IMG/VR virus record: IMGVR_UViG_3300028393_000057
Location: 1 to 64,000 of that record
Source: a virus
Strand: one strand, 5' to 3'
Length of the DNA stretch: 64,000 bases
Made by a program: the position numbers and the translations under genes. Of this stretch, positions 9,670 to 18,732 are shown in pieces. Every line of letters begins with the position of its first letter. The stretch's first letter is position 1. The notes below the pieces were generated by a model that saw only the letters and a program-made list of their open reading frames with translations, was not told the origin of the DNA and did not search any database.

Positions 9670-10584
9670 TTAAAAAGAACGAATAGCACGAACATTTAAT
9701 GGATTACCTTTACTAGCATAATTTTGATTACCGCTAGAAAAATTCTGGAAAAACGCTTGGGTAAATCCACCATCAATAGTGTTTTCTTGTGTAGAACTCC
9801 AATATGAATCAAGAGTAAAACCACCAATTGCCACTCTATTTAAATAAAGTTTATTCAATTCATCTTCACTTGGTAAGTACCAATCGGAATACCCTCCTTG
9901 AACCAAGTCTCCACAGAGTCTAGCAGCAATTCCTGCTGTTGAATCCACAGCTATTATATTAATTGTGTTTTGGTTTCCTGTTCCTATTAGATTGCTAGTA
10001 GTTACATGACTACCAACTCCAGATGTCCATATAGCAGAACTAGAAATATCAGCAACTGTTGCAATTAAACCATGTGTTTGTCCTGAAATATATCCAGGAT
10101 CACTAGGTTGTAAAATATATGCTAATTTACCCCCTCCATAAGCATCTCCTATTGTATAAGGAAATATTGTACTAGTTGTAGTTGTAGTAGTAGGAGGTAT
10201 TGTAGTAGTGGTTGTAGTAGTTGATGTACTAGTTGTAGTTGTAGTTGTAGAAGAAGTAGAAGAAGTAGAGGATGTTGTTGTAGTTGTAGGACCATATGCA
10301 CACTGCTGCACTAATGCACAAAAAGCAACTTGTAATGCTGGATTAGTAGCAATACCTGTTAAAATTGTATTTATTAAAACATCACTACTGAGAGCTACGT
10401 CTATTTTCTGTAATGCTACAGTGAGAGAGTCGTTAGTGTTAATTCCTGTACTTGGTAAGTTTGGTCCTGAATATATAACAATATCAGAATTAACTGGACA
10501 AGTCAAAGATTCACCACAACATCCTTTTGGATAAAATGCATAAATCTCTGGACCATAACAAGGCATTCCTGGTAAACAAGACAT
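9670..10584 (-). CDS. Fibre protein with Thr stalk and DUF1566/Lcl-type tip
   Basis: 304 residues in three parts. The N-terminus is Cys-rich (MSCLPGMPCYGPE) with a helical GINTNDSLTVALQKIDVAL segment like the next upstream gene, probably the virion-binding domain. A Ser/Thr stalk of about 45 residues lies near 100-145. The C-terminus has GGYSDWYLPSEDELNKLY, YWSST and VRAIRSF, the hallmarks of the DUF1566/Lcl C-terminal fold (C-type-lectin-like). The likely role is receptor or glycan recognition at the host surface. Confidence 0.75.
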   Translation of the reverse strand: MSCLPGMPCYGPEIYAFYPKGCCGESLTCPVNSDIVIYSGPNLPSTGINTNDSLTVALQKIDVALSSDVLINTILTGIATNPALQVAFCALVQQCAYGPTTTTTSSTSSTSSTTTTTTSTSTTTTTTTIPPTTTTTTSTIFPYTIGDAYGGGKLAYILQPSDPGYISGQTHGLIATVADISSSAIWTSGVGSHVTTSNLIGTGNQNTINIIAVDSTAGIAARLCGDLVQGGYSDWYLPSEDELNKLYLNRVAIGGFTLDSYWSSTQENTIDGGFTQAFFQNFSSGNQNYASKGNPLNVRAIRSF

Positions 10585-10596
10585 AGGAAAATTAAT

Positions 10597-11703
10597 TTAA
10601 GGGGTAACTGTAGGAATGTACATTATGTAATAACAAGCAAGAGCAGGTTGAGCATTACTATGTGCAAGTCCACCACCAAAAGAACTATTAACTGTTGTTG
10701 TAGCCACTGTTACTCCTGTAGTAGATGTAGTAGTTTGAACATTATATGGACTCTCATTAGTAATTCCTATAGTACCAGAAGCACCCCATTGTTGTGGAGT
10801 ATGTCCTGCAAAGTGATGGTGACCAGGGTCTGTTACAACACTTGTACTAACTGCATTGTGTGTATGTGCAGGAATTTGTGTACCGTCTAATGTAATAGAA
10901 TTTGAACCATACGTATTTCCTACAGCATAATTAAAATTATATACAGAAGATGCAGGGTTGACAGCAGCAGATAATGCAGGTCCAGGAACTAATTGTATAG
11001 CACCTACAGGAACACGTCCTCTTTTATCAGGAGTTCCATTTAAACCATTACATAAATAGATATCTTGAAAACCAAGTAGTGGATTACCAACACCTGTAGA
11101 ATTAAAATAAGAAAGACTTCCGTAATATTCCACAACTGTATATGGAACCATTCTTGTATAATATTGTGTACTAGTAGTTGTACCATTAATGTAAGCTTGA
11201 ATTAATGCATCAAGATCCGAAAGCTTTACATAATTTGTAGAAACGTTTAAAGCAAGAGCTGTAAGACTAACATCTATTTGACAAAGCTTTGTAATTATAG
11301 CTTGAACAACTGCATGTGTATCAGAAGAACTAGTTACACCTGTAAGACAACCAACTGAATAATCAGCATTTAAGATAGCAATATCAGCAGCAACTGCATT
11401 AACTTGTGTTTGAAGACTACAAGCAGACTTAATTAAAGCCTCAAATAAAGAAACAGCAGTGATATCACCACAAGTTGGTAGGAAGCTATTAACTAATGCA
11501 CAATAGCTTGCTGGAGGTATAGTGATGACAATACCTGTTCCATCTAATGTAGATGTTAGAAAGGTAATCAATGCTTGTTCAACATATGATAGAGAGTCAC
11601 CAGTTTTAATTCCTAAAACAGGAACATCTAGTCCTGTATATCTTACACATTGATCTGAGACAATCTCAGTACATCCATTATAACAGTTCGAACAATTGCT
11701 CAT
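10597..11703 (-). CDS. Tail-collar-domain fibre protein
   Basis: 368 residues. The N-terminus (SNCSNCYNGC, then TGLDVPVLGIKTGDSLSYVEQAL) parallels the neighbouring fibre gene, pointing to a shared attachment domain. The C-terminal ~180 residues show the phage tail-collar / MdpB-like pattern: YLCNGLNGTPDKRGRVPVG, GSNSITLDGTQIPAHTH, and a final HSNAQPALACYYIMYI. His-rich stretches (PGHHHFAGH) may bind metal, as in short tail fibres. Host-binding or collar protein; confident for the domain, less for its place in the virion. Confidence 0.8.
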   Translation of the reverse strand: MSNCSNCYNGCTEIVSDQCVRYTGLDVPVLGIKTGDSLSYVEQALITFLTSTLDGTGIVITIPPASYCALVNSFLPTCGDITAVSLFEALIKSACSLQTQVNAVAADIAILNADYSVGCLTGVTSSSDTHAVVQAIITKLCQIDVSLTALALNVSTNYVKLSDLDALIQAYINGTTTSTQYYTRMVPYTVVEYYGSLSYFNSTGVGNPLLGFQDIYLCNGLNGTPDKRGRVPVGAIQLVPGPALSAAVNPASSVYNFNYAVGNTYGSNSITLDGTQIPAHTHNAVSTSVVTDPGHHHFAGHTPQQWGASGTIGITNESPYNVQTTTSTTGVTVATTTVNSSFGGGLAHSNAQPALACYYIMYIPTVTP

Positions 11704-11713
11704 TTATTATAGT

Positions 11714-11983
11714 TTATTTATTAATTAAAAGTTTTACTTTACTTGCTATCATCTTCACTGAATAATGAACAGCATAATCTGGGTTACAATACTTGTATGT
11801 TAATATTCTTTTGTAGTTTAATAAATCACCAATCACTACATCAGGAATGGGTCTGTTCAATATAAATACAATATTGTTATATGCATCATTAGCAAGAATT
11901 GATAATTTGCAATCAATGTCTGCAAGAAGTGCAGGTATACTAGAACATTCTATACAATTCGTAAGCCTTGGTGATAACATCAT
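11714..11983 (-). CDS. Small Cys-containing late protein, unknown
   Basis: 89 residues, starting MMLSPRLTNCIECSSIP. Helical, ends VKLLINK. Overlaps the upstream 50-residue Cys-rich gene by 44 bases in another frame. No family recognised; it lies in the fibre cluster, so it may be a minor virion component or assembly factor. Confidence 0.5.
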   Translation of the reverse strand: MMLSPRLTNCIECSSIPALLADIDCKLSILANDAYNNIVFILNRPIPDVVIGDLLNYKRILTYKYCNPDYAVHYSVKMIASKVKLLINK

Positions 11984-12092
11984 CTTTAAATCTTTTTATT
12001 TGATTAGCAGCATAATTACATGCTGAACACATTCCATTTACTAGTTGACATCCACAGCCAACTTGAACTCCACATGCTGTACAGTTTGCCAT
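11940..12092 (-). CDS. Mini Cys-rich (zinc-ribbon-like) protein
   Basis: 50 residues from the ATG complementary to 12090-12092. Six cysteines fall in the first 25 residues (MANCTACGVQVGCGC then CSAC), consistent with a small zinc or disulfide knot, followed by a basic helix ending YELYRMF. It sits just downstream of the 188-residue gene. Too short to place in a family. Confidence 0.55.
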   Translation of the reverse strand: MANCTACGVQVGCGCQLVNGMCSACNYAANQIKRFKDDVITKAYELYRMF

Positions 12093-12093
12093 A

Positions 12094-12660
12094 TTAATAT
12101 AAATTATTGTTTACGTAATTATTACCTGTGCAATAACAGTTATTTTTTATAAAGTTATTTAACATATTATTTGCTTGAGTGTATAACTTATTTGATGTAT
12201 CTACAGCACAAGTATTAGCAGCAGCAATAGATCCTTGTATGAAATAATAGATGCTGTTAAGATTAATTTTTTGTTGTTTCCTAATAGCAAGATCACATTC
12301 CATCATATCCAATTTCATAAATGCATTATCGAACTTTTCTTGAATAACTTCAGTACGCATAATTGTTCTCTCTACATAATTTACATATGCAGGAGTAACA
12401 GAATATCTTAAATAATATACACCATCTGGTAGAGGTAGCAAAGGTTCACCCACTGCTGTAAGTCCTAAAGATGTAGAATTAAAAATATTAAAGTCATTAA
12501 TATTAAAAGGAAGAGAAACCACTTTAAAACCTGGAACAGTTATTTCAATAGTGGGAGATGTTACAGCAGGGACAACTGGATAGGTAGATGCATCAGCAAT
12601 ACCTAATGTTAAAGTATTATAAGTAGGTACTACTAATATTTCTAATTTGAGATCTGCCAT
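12094..12660 (-). CDS. Late structural protein, unknown
   Basis: 188 residues if started at MADLKLEILVVPTYNTL (ATG complementary to 12658-12660). A longer start at 12705 would lie inside the terminator stem and is rejected. The N-terminal half is beta (VSPTIEITVPGF-like strands), the C-terminal half helical with a CYC near the end. It resembles adaptor proteins that bind a virion surface through a beta domain, but no family is recognised. Confidence 0.55.
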   Translation of the reverse strand: MADLKLEILVVPTYNTLTLGIADASTYPVVPAVTSPTIEITVPGFKVVSLPFNINDFNIFNSTSLGLTAVGEPLLPLPDGVYYLRYSVTPAYVNYVERTIMRTEVIQEKFDNAFMKLDMMECDLAIRKQQKINLNSIYYFIQGSIAAANTCAVDTSNKLYTQANNMLNNFIKNNCYCTGNNYVNNNLY

Positions 12661-12676
12661 ATTTTTTAAAATAATA

Positions 12677-12715
12677 ATGCCAGAGGAATTTGAGTTTCCT
12701 CTCACCCTCTGGCAT
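12677..12715 (-). terminator. Strong terminator after abundant structural gene
   Basis: Perfect 10-base stem atgccagagg / cctctggcat with a 19-base loop. On the minus strand it is followed by TATTATTTTAAAAAAT. It lies 29 bases past the stop of the 379-residue gene and would lower expression of the fibre genes beyond it. Confidence 0.8.
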
Positions 12716-12744
12716 AGGTTATATGATATTAATTACCTTTCTTC

Positions 12745-13884
12745 TTATGGAATCAAAGTAGTTGTTGTTGAAGTAGAAGGCCAAACAGTAGTTGTAGTAC
12801 TAGTAGTTGAAGTGATAGGAGCACTATCATTAACTGGAGTACCTAAAGCAACTGACAACAAAGTTTCAATTGCACCACTCAAAGATTGAGGAGCAGCAAT
12901 AATAACCATTGAATCTTCATGAATATAATCTCCCCATTGATAAAGAGATTTATCCCAGTTGTTAAATTTAATGTAAAGAGTGTTGTAAGTGGTACCATCG
13001 GTAACCCAGCTTTCAAAGTTTTCGTTGTAACCAACCATTCTGTAAAGATGCTTCAAATAACCAGCTTGGTAGCTATAGAAGTTCTTTTCTAATTGTTGAA
13101 TTTCAGCAGAAGTACCAGCAACATAAGAAGCACGTTGTGTGATAACAGGGTTAGCGATAATATTGCAATTATCAGCAACAATGAAATCAGCAGTAGTTGC
13201 AGGTCCAGGATAGATGAATGTACGGAAGTACATACGATCATATTCCCAAGGGAATGCAGCAACATCACAAGGTTGACCATACTTAGTTAAAGGTTTACCA
13301 GAGATAACTAATTTAGCACTAGCATCATTACCAATACGTTGGAATTGATAGAAAGTACTGAAAGAAATGTTGTCTGGGTTGTTACCTGGAGCTTTCAAAT
13401 TTAATTGATAAATCAATCTGTCAATCAAAGCAGGAACATCAACCTCAGCACAAGGATCAGCACCACATGCAAGACAAGGAGCTTTCACAGTTACTGAACG
13501 AGTGAAACCATTGAAATACAAAGTGTCAATGTAACTAGAATGAGCACGTAAGGTTAAAGTTACATCAGTACCAGGAGTAACGTGAAAGTTAATAACTTCA
13601 GTTACTTGGTTAGAAGCAACAGGAGAACCTGTAACCTTATACCATTCAGTTACGTTAGCAGCAGAAATCTTATCAGATCTTTTGCTTCCTTGTAAGTAAG
13701 TATTTGTTCTACCTTGAGCTAAGTAGAAATAAGGACCAGTTGCTATATTACCAGCATTGGCAACAGCATAGGTGTTAGTGAAAACACCAAATTGACCAGC
13801 GGTCAAATTCTGAGTAGAACCAGAGCTAGGGAGTGTGTTTCCTACTGGAACTACGAAGAGGGTAGTTAATGAAAAATCAGCCAT
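12745..13884 (-). CDS. Abundant virion protein with C-terminal Thr linker
   Basis: 379 residues. Beta-rich N-terminal ~140 residues (LTLRAHSSYIDTLYFNGF), a CLACGADPC motif near 140, a mixed middle, and a C-terminal tail TSTTSTTTTVWPSTSTTTT. Codon choice is more GC-rich than its neighbours and like that of the capsid gene, and a strong terminator follows directly; both suggest high expression. Candidates are an auxiliary capsid or decoration protein; the Thr tail may carry or anchor another domain. Confidence 0.6.
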   Translation of the reverse strand: MADFSLTTLFVVPVGNTLPSSGSTQNLTAGQFGVFTNTYAVANAGNIATGPYFYLAQGRTNTYLQGSKRSDKISAANVTEWYKVTGSPVASNQVTEVINFHVTPGTDVTLTLRAHSSYIDTLYFNGFTRSVTVKAPCLACGADPCAEVDVPALIDRLIYQLNLKAPGNNPDNISFSTFYQFQRIGNDASAKLVISGKPLTKYGQPCDVAAFPWEYDRMYFRTFIYPGPATTADFIVADNCNIIANPVITQRASYVAGTSAEIQQLEKNFYSYQAGYLKHLYRMVGYNENFESWVTDGTTYNTLYIKFNNWDKSLYQWGDYIHEDSMVIIAAPQSLSGAIETLLSVALGTPVNDSAPITSTTSTTTTVWPSTSTTTTLIP

Positions 13885-13903
13885 TTTATTTTAATTTAAT
13901 TGT

Positions 13904-14635
13904 TTACTCGTTTGTTTGTATTCTATATTGTGCAGACTGTACAGCAGGAGCATTCTCTGTATACATTGCAAGATTTTGTACTGTAAGGTCTAGAAGTTCA
14001 TCTTCCAGATATAATTCTAATTCACAGTCTTGATCAAATGATGGTTCACCATCTAACATTATATATCCTTCTTTATTTATATATTTAGGATATCTCATGT
14101 AGCTCAAATATATTTTAGTTGGTGTAAATGTACCATCTGTAAATATACTTATCTCATCTGAAGAAAGAAAGTTAAATGTTTCTTGATATTCAAATGATGG
14201 TTTATAATGATCATTTGTTAATATGAGAGAAAGATCACCATGCTTTGCTAATTCTCTATTAATCCAAAGTTTCCTATCTTTACATCTTCCTTTATCAGCC
14301 AATACATAACTATCTATATAGAACATGTATTTAGGTACTAAAACATTTGTTGGAGCAAACCATTGATTTAACTCAAGGTTCTTTATCTTTAAATCTAAAG
14401 GTTGGTTATTGTAAGTAACTACAAGACTTTGAAGATCTTCATAACGCTTTTTAAAAGCGTCAAGTCCTAATCCTGAAATTGTACTTTGACCATCAACCTT
14501 TTGTTTTATCAGCTTTATCTGAGCTTCATTTAAAGCTAAAATTTTATCTTCTAAAGGAATTTGCTGATGTTCGTTTGTTGATAGTTTATTTAATTTCTGA
14601 TCGATCTTATATAATAAACTATCTACTGGTATCAT
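13904..14635 (-). CDS. Head-completion-like structural protein
   Basis: 243 residues, starting MIPVDSLLYKIDQKLNKL. Helical N-terminal half, then beta segments (YMFYIDSYVLADKGRCKDRKLWI). It overlaps the 322-residue gene by 4 bases (ATGA type). Position directly after the capsid cluster suggests a connector or minor head protein; no family recognised. Confidence 0.5.
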   Translation of the reverse strand: MIPVDSLLYKIDQKLNKLSTNEHQQIPLEDKILALNEAQIKLIKQKVDGQSTISGLGLDAFKKRYEDLQSLVVTYNNQPLDLKIKNLELNQWFAPTNVLVPKYMFYIDSYVLADKGRCKDRKLWINRELAKHGDLSLILTNDHYKPSFEYQETFNFLSSDEISIFTDGTFTPTKIYLSYMRYPKYINKEGYIMLDGEPSFDQDCELELYLEDELLDLTVQNLAMYTENAPAVQSAQYRIQTNE

Positions 14636-15600
14636 ATCGAAGCGAGTTTCTTTGTTTTAAGTTTTCCTTCTAATGTGAGCAACTCATCTTGGTTATCATC
14701 ATCAGCAAGGAATTTAATCAATGCATCTTCGTCAACAGCTATTTCATAATCACCCTCATAAATTCTACCATTAGGTTTTACTCTATATACAGAATGAGTG
14801 ACAGCTTGTTTAACAAGATCTCTAATATGGAGCAAGTTCTCTTTCATGTCTGCAAATCTATTAAATACTTCTACAGTTGAAAGTCCTTGGAATTTACCAC
14901 CTTTGAATTCTGTTTCTTTCAAAATATTATCCACTAGGTTGTATACAACTTCTTCTTTACTATCATCTGATATTGGAAGTCCAAGAAGTCTTGCAACTTT
15001 CTTTTTCTTCTCTGGAGTCATTGCATCAAATTTGCTAATTGCTTTATTGATCAATTGTTTCTTCTTAAATAGAATTGCATTTTCAATCTCATCGTCTGCA
15101 ACATAAAACTGAATGTCAGCAGGATAGTCACCTCTTTCCCAAGCCTGATAGCTAGAAGCAATAGTTGGATGAACTCTCAACCATGCAAATGCTAGTTCTT
15201 GGAAAGGATTACTTAAATCATAATAATTATCACCATCTGTAAGTTTAACAGCTTGTACATGTAGTACATCTTCTGTTGAAGTAGACATTCCGTAATTCCA
15301 GAAAGATGATCTAGGTCCTAGGTTAACATCACCAAGAGCTGTCTCTAACTTTGCTTTTAATTCTGTAACTCTTTCAATTTCCATCTCTCTTTCAAGAGGG
15401 TCAGAAATACGTCTAATATATCCAGCATTAGCATCTAATCCTGTTCTATACTGACCATCAAGTTCTTTGTAAGGATACTTAAATACTCCTGTACCAGGAA
15501 TTCTTGTTAAGCCTTTGGTAGCAAGTCCACCTTGCATAGTTTGCAGTTGAGAGTTATTATACTCTTTTTTCAGCGTTGAGATTTTTCCAATCTTGCCCAT
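14632..15600 (-). CDS. Virion-module protein downstream of major capsid
   Basis: 322 residues. Mixed alpha/beta with a motif-like N-terminus (GLTRIPGTGVFKYPYKE) and a region of charged helices from about 170 (FDAMTPEKKKKVARLLGLPI). The ending is acidic, then basic. The minus-strand leader TAAAACCAAATAAA..CTACATATG is nearly the same as that of the scaffold-like gene, suggesting shared control. Function unknown. Confidence 0.55.
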   Translation of the reverse strand: MGKIGKISTLKKEYNNSQLQTMQGGLATKGLTRIPGTGVFKYPYKELDGQYRTGLDANAGYIRRISDPLEREMEIERVTELKAKLETALGDVNLGPRSSFWNYGMSTSTEDVLHVQAVKLTDGDNYYDLSNPFQELAFAWLRVHPTIASSYQAWERGDYPADIQFYVADDEIENAILFKKKQLINKAISKFDAMTPEKKKKVARLLGLPISDDSKEEVVYNLVDNILKETEFKGGKFQGLSTVEVFNRFADMKENLLHIRDLVKQAVTHSVYRVKPNGRIYEGDYEIAVDEDALIKFLADDDNQDELLTLEGKLKTKKLASI

Positions 15601-15697
15601 ATGTAGTTATTTTATTTGGTTTTATTAGCAGGTAAATTCTCATCGAAGAGCCAGCAATTAGGAAACATATCCTAATTCAATTACCTGTAGTTTAAGG

Positions 15698-15733
15698 AGG
15701 GCTCCCTAAAGGTGGGAGTTAAAGGGAGCCCTT
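15698..15733 (-). terminator. Long GC-rich hairpin after capsid gene
   Basis: Perfect 10-base inverted repeat (agggctccct, 15698-15707; agggagccct, 15723-15732) with a 15-base loop, 15 bases past the capsid stop. It lacks a good U-run on the minus-strand 3' side, so it may be an attenuator or a 3' stabilising/processing hairpin as well as a terminator. Confidence 0.65.
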
Positions 15734-15747
15734 CTTGGTAGGATTTA

Positions 15748-17301
15748 TTAGAACTGAGGTATTTCCTCAATCAAAACTGTACGAGATAAATCTTCAATGA
15801 AAACATCACAACGATCTTTCATCCAGATTTCATATCCAGGGAATTTGTTAGCACTAGACATACCTTGAGATTTTGCAAATCCTAAGTGGTGACGAGTACC
15901 ATCAATATAACCCCAAGTCATAGAAGGAGCACCTTTCATTCTTACTTCACGAATGTTGTTGATCATAGAACCATCACTCATTGGACTAACATCAAACACC
16001 ATAAATACTGGAGTGCTCTTTTTGTTCTGACCAAATTCAAGATTGCTCTGTGGAAGATCCAACTCTTTCAAGTGAATCAATTCAACACGACCAGTTTCAC
16101 GTGTAACCATTGCATCAAATGCAAAGTTATAAGTGATATGCTGACCTTCACCCTGCATGTAACGATTACCGCTATCTGCCATGAAAGTAAGACCTGAGTT
16201 AAGAGCATCTGTTTTCAAAGCTTGTTGAAATACATCAAATCCAGCTTCATTTGTATACATCTTAACCTTACGATCTTTAACATCAACCCTACGGTAGAAT
16301 AGATCACCAAACACTGAACGAATCAAGTTAGCAGTAAATTCACCACGATTGTATTGTACTAAGTTACCATTGTTACGCATTCTGTGGTAAACACCAGCAG
16401 ATGTACGCTTCAACTCTTGTTTAGAACCATTAGTCTTAACAGTACCTGGTTTGCTCCAGATCATACGTTTAACCTTTAATTCTAACATAGATTTACGCAT
16501 CCAGAACTCAATGAATGGTTCCCATTTAACATCATTACGAGTTAAAGGTAATTGGTTTCTACGCTGTGGAGCATATACCAAAATATCCAAAGGTTTGCCA
16601 GAAGCATCAACCATCATTTTATCATCAGCCCATTCAGTGATTTTGTGCTCATAACCATATGCAGAACCTAAAGATTCAAACATAGTGATTTGCTCACCTA
16701 AACGAGGAAGACCTAATAAGTCTTGATCGAATTCACCAATTGCAGCATCAACTAATTCTAATTCAATACCAGTTTGTAAGAAGTTAGCACTTACATAATC
16801 AACAGTTGGGTTATCACTAACCAAAGTGAAGCTATACAAGTAACCTACGTTCCAAGGAACTGGATCTTTAATTACATAGAAACGAGGACCATACTGACGA
16901 GAACCTACAGAAATAATTGCATTCTTAGAGAACTCATTAGTGTCTAAAACTAAAGAAAATTCTTGACCATCAATACCAGGCTTAGATAAAGCTCCAGTTG
17001 AATCAGGAATGTCAATAATTTTAGGGAATTTGTAAGGAACAGCTACTTGCCATTTCCAAGCATCACTATTATTATCAATGTAATAAGGAGTGCTTTTGTT
17101 AATCATATCTAAGAAATCATTGCTATACAATGAGCTCTGAGTGTACAGACTGATAATTTTCTTATCATAATCTGCTGGTTCGGTGCTATGGAAACTCTCT
17201 AAGTGGTTAGCGTCTGTAAGTTTACCTACAGCACGTTTATCCATAGAGGCTACTCTTGCATACGTAAAACCAGTAAGTCCTGGGATTGTTTGAATTGCCA
17301 T
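15748..17301 (-). CDS. Major capsid protein
   Basis: 517 residues. Identified from position (TerL, portal, SPFH, scaffold-like, then this gene), a length typical of HK97-fold capsid proteins of crAss-like phages, absence of enzymatic motifs, and codon use biased to GC-richer, probably highly translated codons. No N-terminal prodomain is obvious (starts MAIQTIPGLTGFTYARVASM). Trp/Tyr-rich segments and a central ELKVKRMIWSKPG region fit a large folded shell protein. A hairpin directly follows. Confidence 0.8.
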   Translation of the reverse strand: MAIQTIPGLTGFTYARVASMDKRAVGKLTDANHLESFHSTEPADYDKKIISLYTQSSLYSNDFLDMINKSTPYYIDNNSDAWKWQVAVPYKFPKIIDIPDSTGALSKPGIDGQEFSLVLDTNEFSKNAIISVGSRQYGPRFYVIKDPVPWNVGYLYSFTLVSDNPTVDYVSANFLQTGIELELVDAAIGEFDQDLLGLPRLGEQITMFESLGSAYGYEHKITEWADDKMMVDASGKPLDILVYAPQRRNQLPLTRNDVKWEPFIEFWMRKSMLELKVKRMIWSKPGTVKTNGSKQELKRTSAGVYHRMRNNGNLVQYNRGEFTANLIRSVFGDLFYRRVDVKDRKVKMYTNEAGFDVFQQALKTDALNSGLTFMADSGNRYMQGEGQHITYNFAFDAMVTRETGRVELIHLKELDLPQSNLEFGQNKKSTPVFMVFDVSPMSDGSMINNIREVRMKGAPSMTWGYIDGTRHHLGFAKSQGMSSANKFPGYEIWMKDRCDVFIEDLSRTVLIEEIPQF

Positions 17302-17334
17302 TTTTGTTATTCGTTTAAGTTGTTATTTATTTGT

Positions 17335-18597
17335 TTATGAAAACCACGATTGAGATGCTGCCTGAGATTTAGTGTTTGATTTAACACCACTTTTACTTAC
17401 TTGTCTTGCAACTTCTCCAAATAACTCATTAGACTTTTTGCTAATTCCAGATTTTTGAATTGTTGAAAGAGTTGGATCTTTTTCTAATATTTTTAGAAGA
17501 AGAGCAACCTTTACTTTTTGCTCATGATTCTCAGGTCTTTTTAGATCTAGTATTGTTCTGTCAAAATCAGTTAAGGTTTCTCCAGATGGTGTTTTGTATT
17601 TATCTGTTAATAGAAAATCTTGTAGCTCACCAGCTAATTTCGGATTAAGAGGAATACCATCAAACTCTTTTGTTTTTAGTTTCTCTTGTAATACAGTTTG
17701 GACATTATTAACATATTGGTTCCTAATGGCTGCCTTCTGTTGTAATACCTTTTGTCCCTGTTCTTCTAATTGTTGAAGCTTTGCTGCTTCCTTTTTAATC
17801 AACACTTTGTGGTGTTTTGCTGCCACTGTTTCAAGATCACCATAGTTTTTCAATCTTTCGATTTCTGTAGTGACATCTTCAGGATCAAAACCCTGATCAT
17901 TAAGTGCTTGTTTTAAAACTGCAATTTGATTATTCTCTTCAGAAAGATCAAGATTAGCAAAGCTTTCTATATTATTATATGTACCGAAATATTCTTTAGG
18001 ATCAACTCCTTTTACAAATATGGCTTCAAATGCTTGTTGATAATCTTCTCCAAACTGTCCAATAAAGTTATTTACCACTTCAATTGCACCTTTCTTTTTC
18101 TCTGCATTAAATCTTTCAAGAAACTCTTCAGGAGTAGAGATTGCTACATCTTCTTCATCTTCATCCTTAGAAAATACTCCAAGTTTAAAAAGATCATTAG
18201 AAAGAGCACCAAACTTACTTACTTCAGGTTCTTCATCATCATCATCATCAGATTCAGAAACAGGAGCTTTCACTTTAGTAATAGGAGCTTGCTCCTCATT
18301 ATCTTCATCATCATCTCCTCCTAGTAGAAAGTCTTCAATAGAAACTTTAGCGTCATCATCCTTCTTCTCTTCTTCAGCTTCTGGTATAACAGAAGTTGTT
18401 GCTTTCTTAGAAGATGGTGCTTTAGGAGCAGGAGCTTTGTCCTCTGGTGTGAGGTCTTTGATATCTTCAGGATTACTTGTAGAGGTTTCTGAGGACATCA
18501 GATCATTTAATAGTTCTGCGTTCCCTAGTCCCATTTCCATAGTATTTTGAATACTAAAGTTACCAAATGATTGGTTATCAAAATTTTCTTCAGCCAT
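17335..18597 (-). CDS. Acidic scaffold-like protein
   Basis: 420 residues. The first ~150 residues are disordered and extremely acidic (repeated DDDD/EEE blocks such as GGDDDEDNEE). Residues ~160-420 are charged helices with coiled-coil character (KKEAAKLQQLEEQGQKVLQQK), ending Ser/Gln-rich. A coding position immediately before the major capsid gene and this composition are classic for assembly scaffolds. The promoter-proximal leader contains TTAAAACCAAATAAA. Confidence 0.7.
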   Translation of the reverse strand: MAEENFDNQSFGNFSIQNTMEMGLGNAELLNDLMSSETSTSNPEDIKDLTPEDKAPAPKAPSSKKATTSVIPEAEEEKKDDDAKVSIEDFLLGGDDDEDNEEQAPITKVKAPVSESDDDDDEEPEVSKFGALSNDLFKLGVFSKDEDEEDVAISTPEEFLERFNAEKKKGAIEVVNNFIGQFGEDYQQAFEAIFVKGVDPKEYFGTYNNIESFANLDLSEENNQIAVLKQALNDQGFDPEDVTTEIERLKNYGDLETVAAKHHKVLIKKEAAKLQQLEEQGQKVLQQKAAIRNQYVNNVQTVLQEKLKTKEFDGIPLNPKLAGELQDFLLTDKYKTPSGETLTDFDRTILDLKRPENHEQKVKVALLLKILEKDPTLSTIQKSGISKKSNELFGEVARQVSKSGVKSNTKSQAASQSWFS

Positions 18598-18732
18598 ATG
18601 TAGTTGTGTTTATTTGGTTTTAACGGTGTAAAAGTATATTATATTAAATTCATAGCAAAGGGTTTAGATACTATATGAGTCAATTTTCCAGATAATATAG
18701 CATTAACATTTTTTACTCTAACCCAATTTGTT

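Noticed and set aside
12661-12705. Upstream start at 12705 for the gene ending at 12094
   Set aside because: It would place the start inside the terminator stem; MADLKLEIL at 12660 is a better start.
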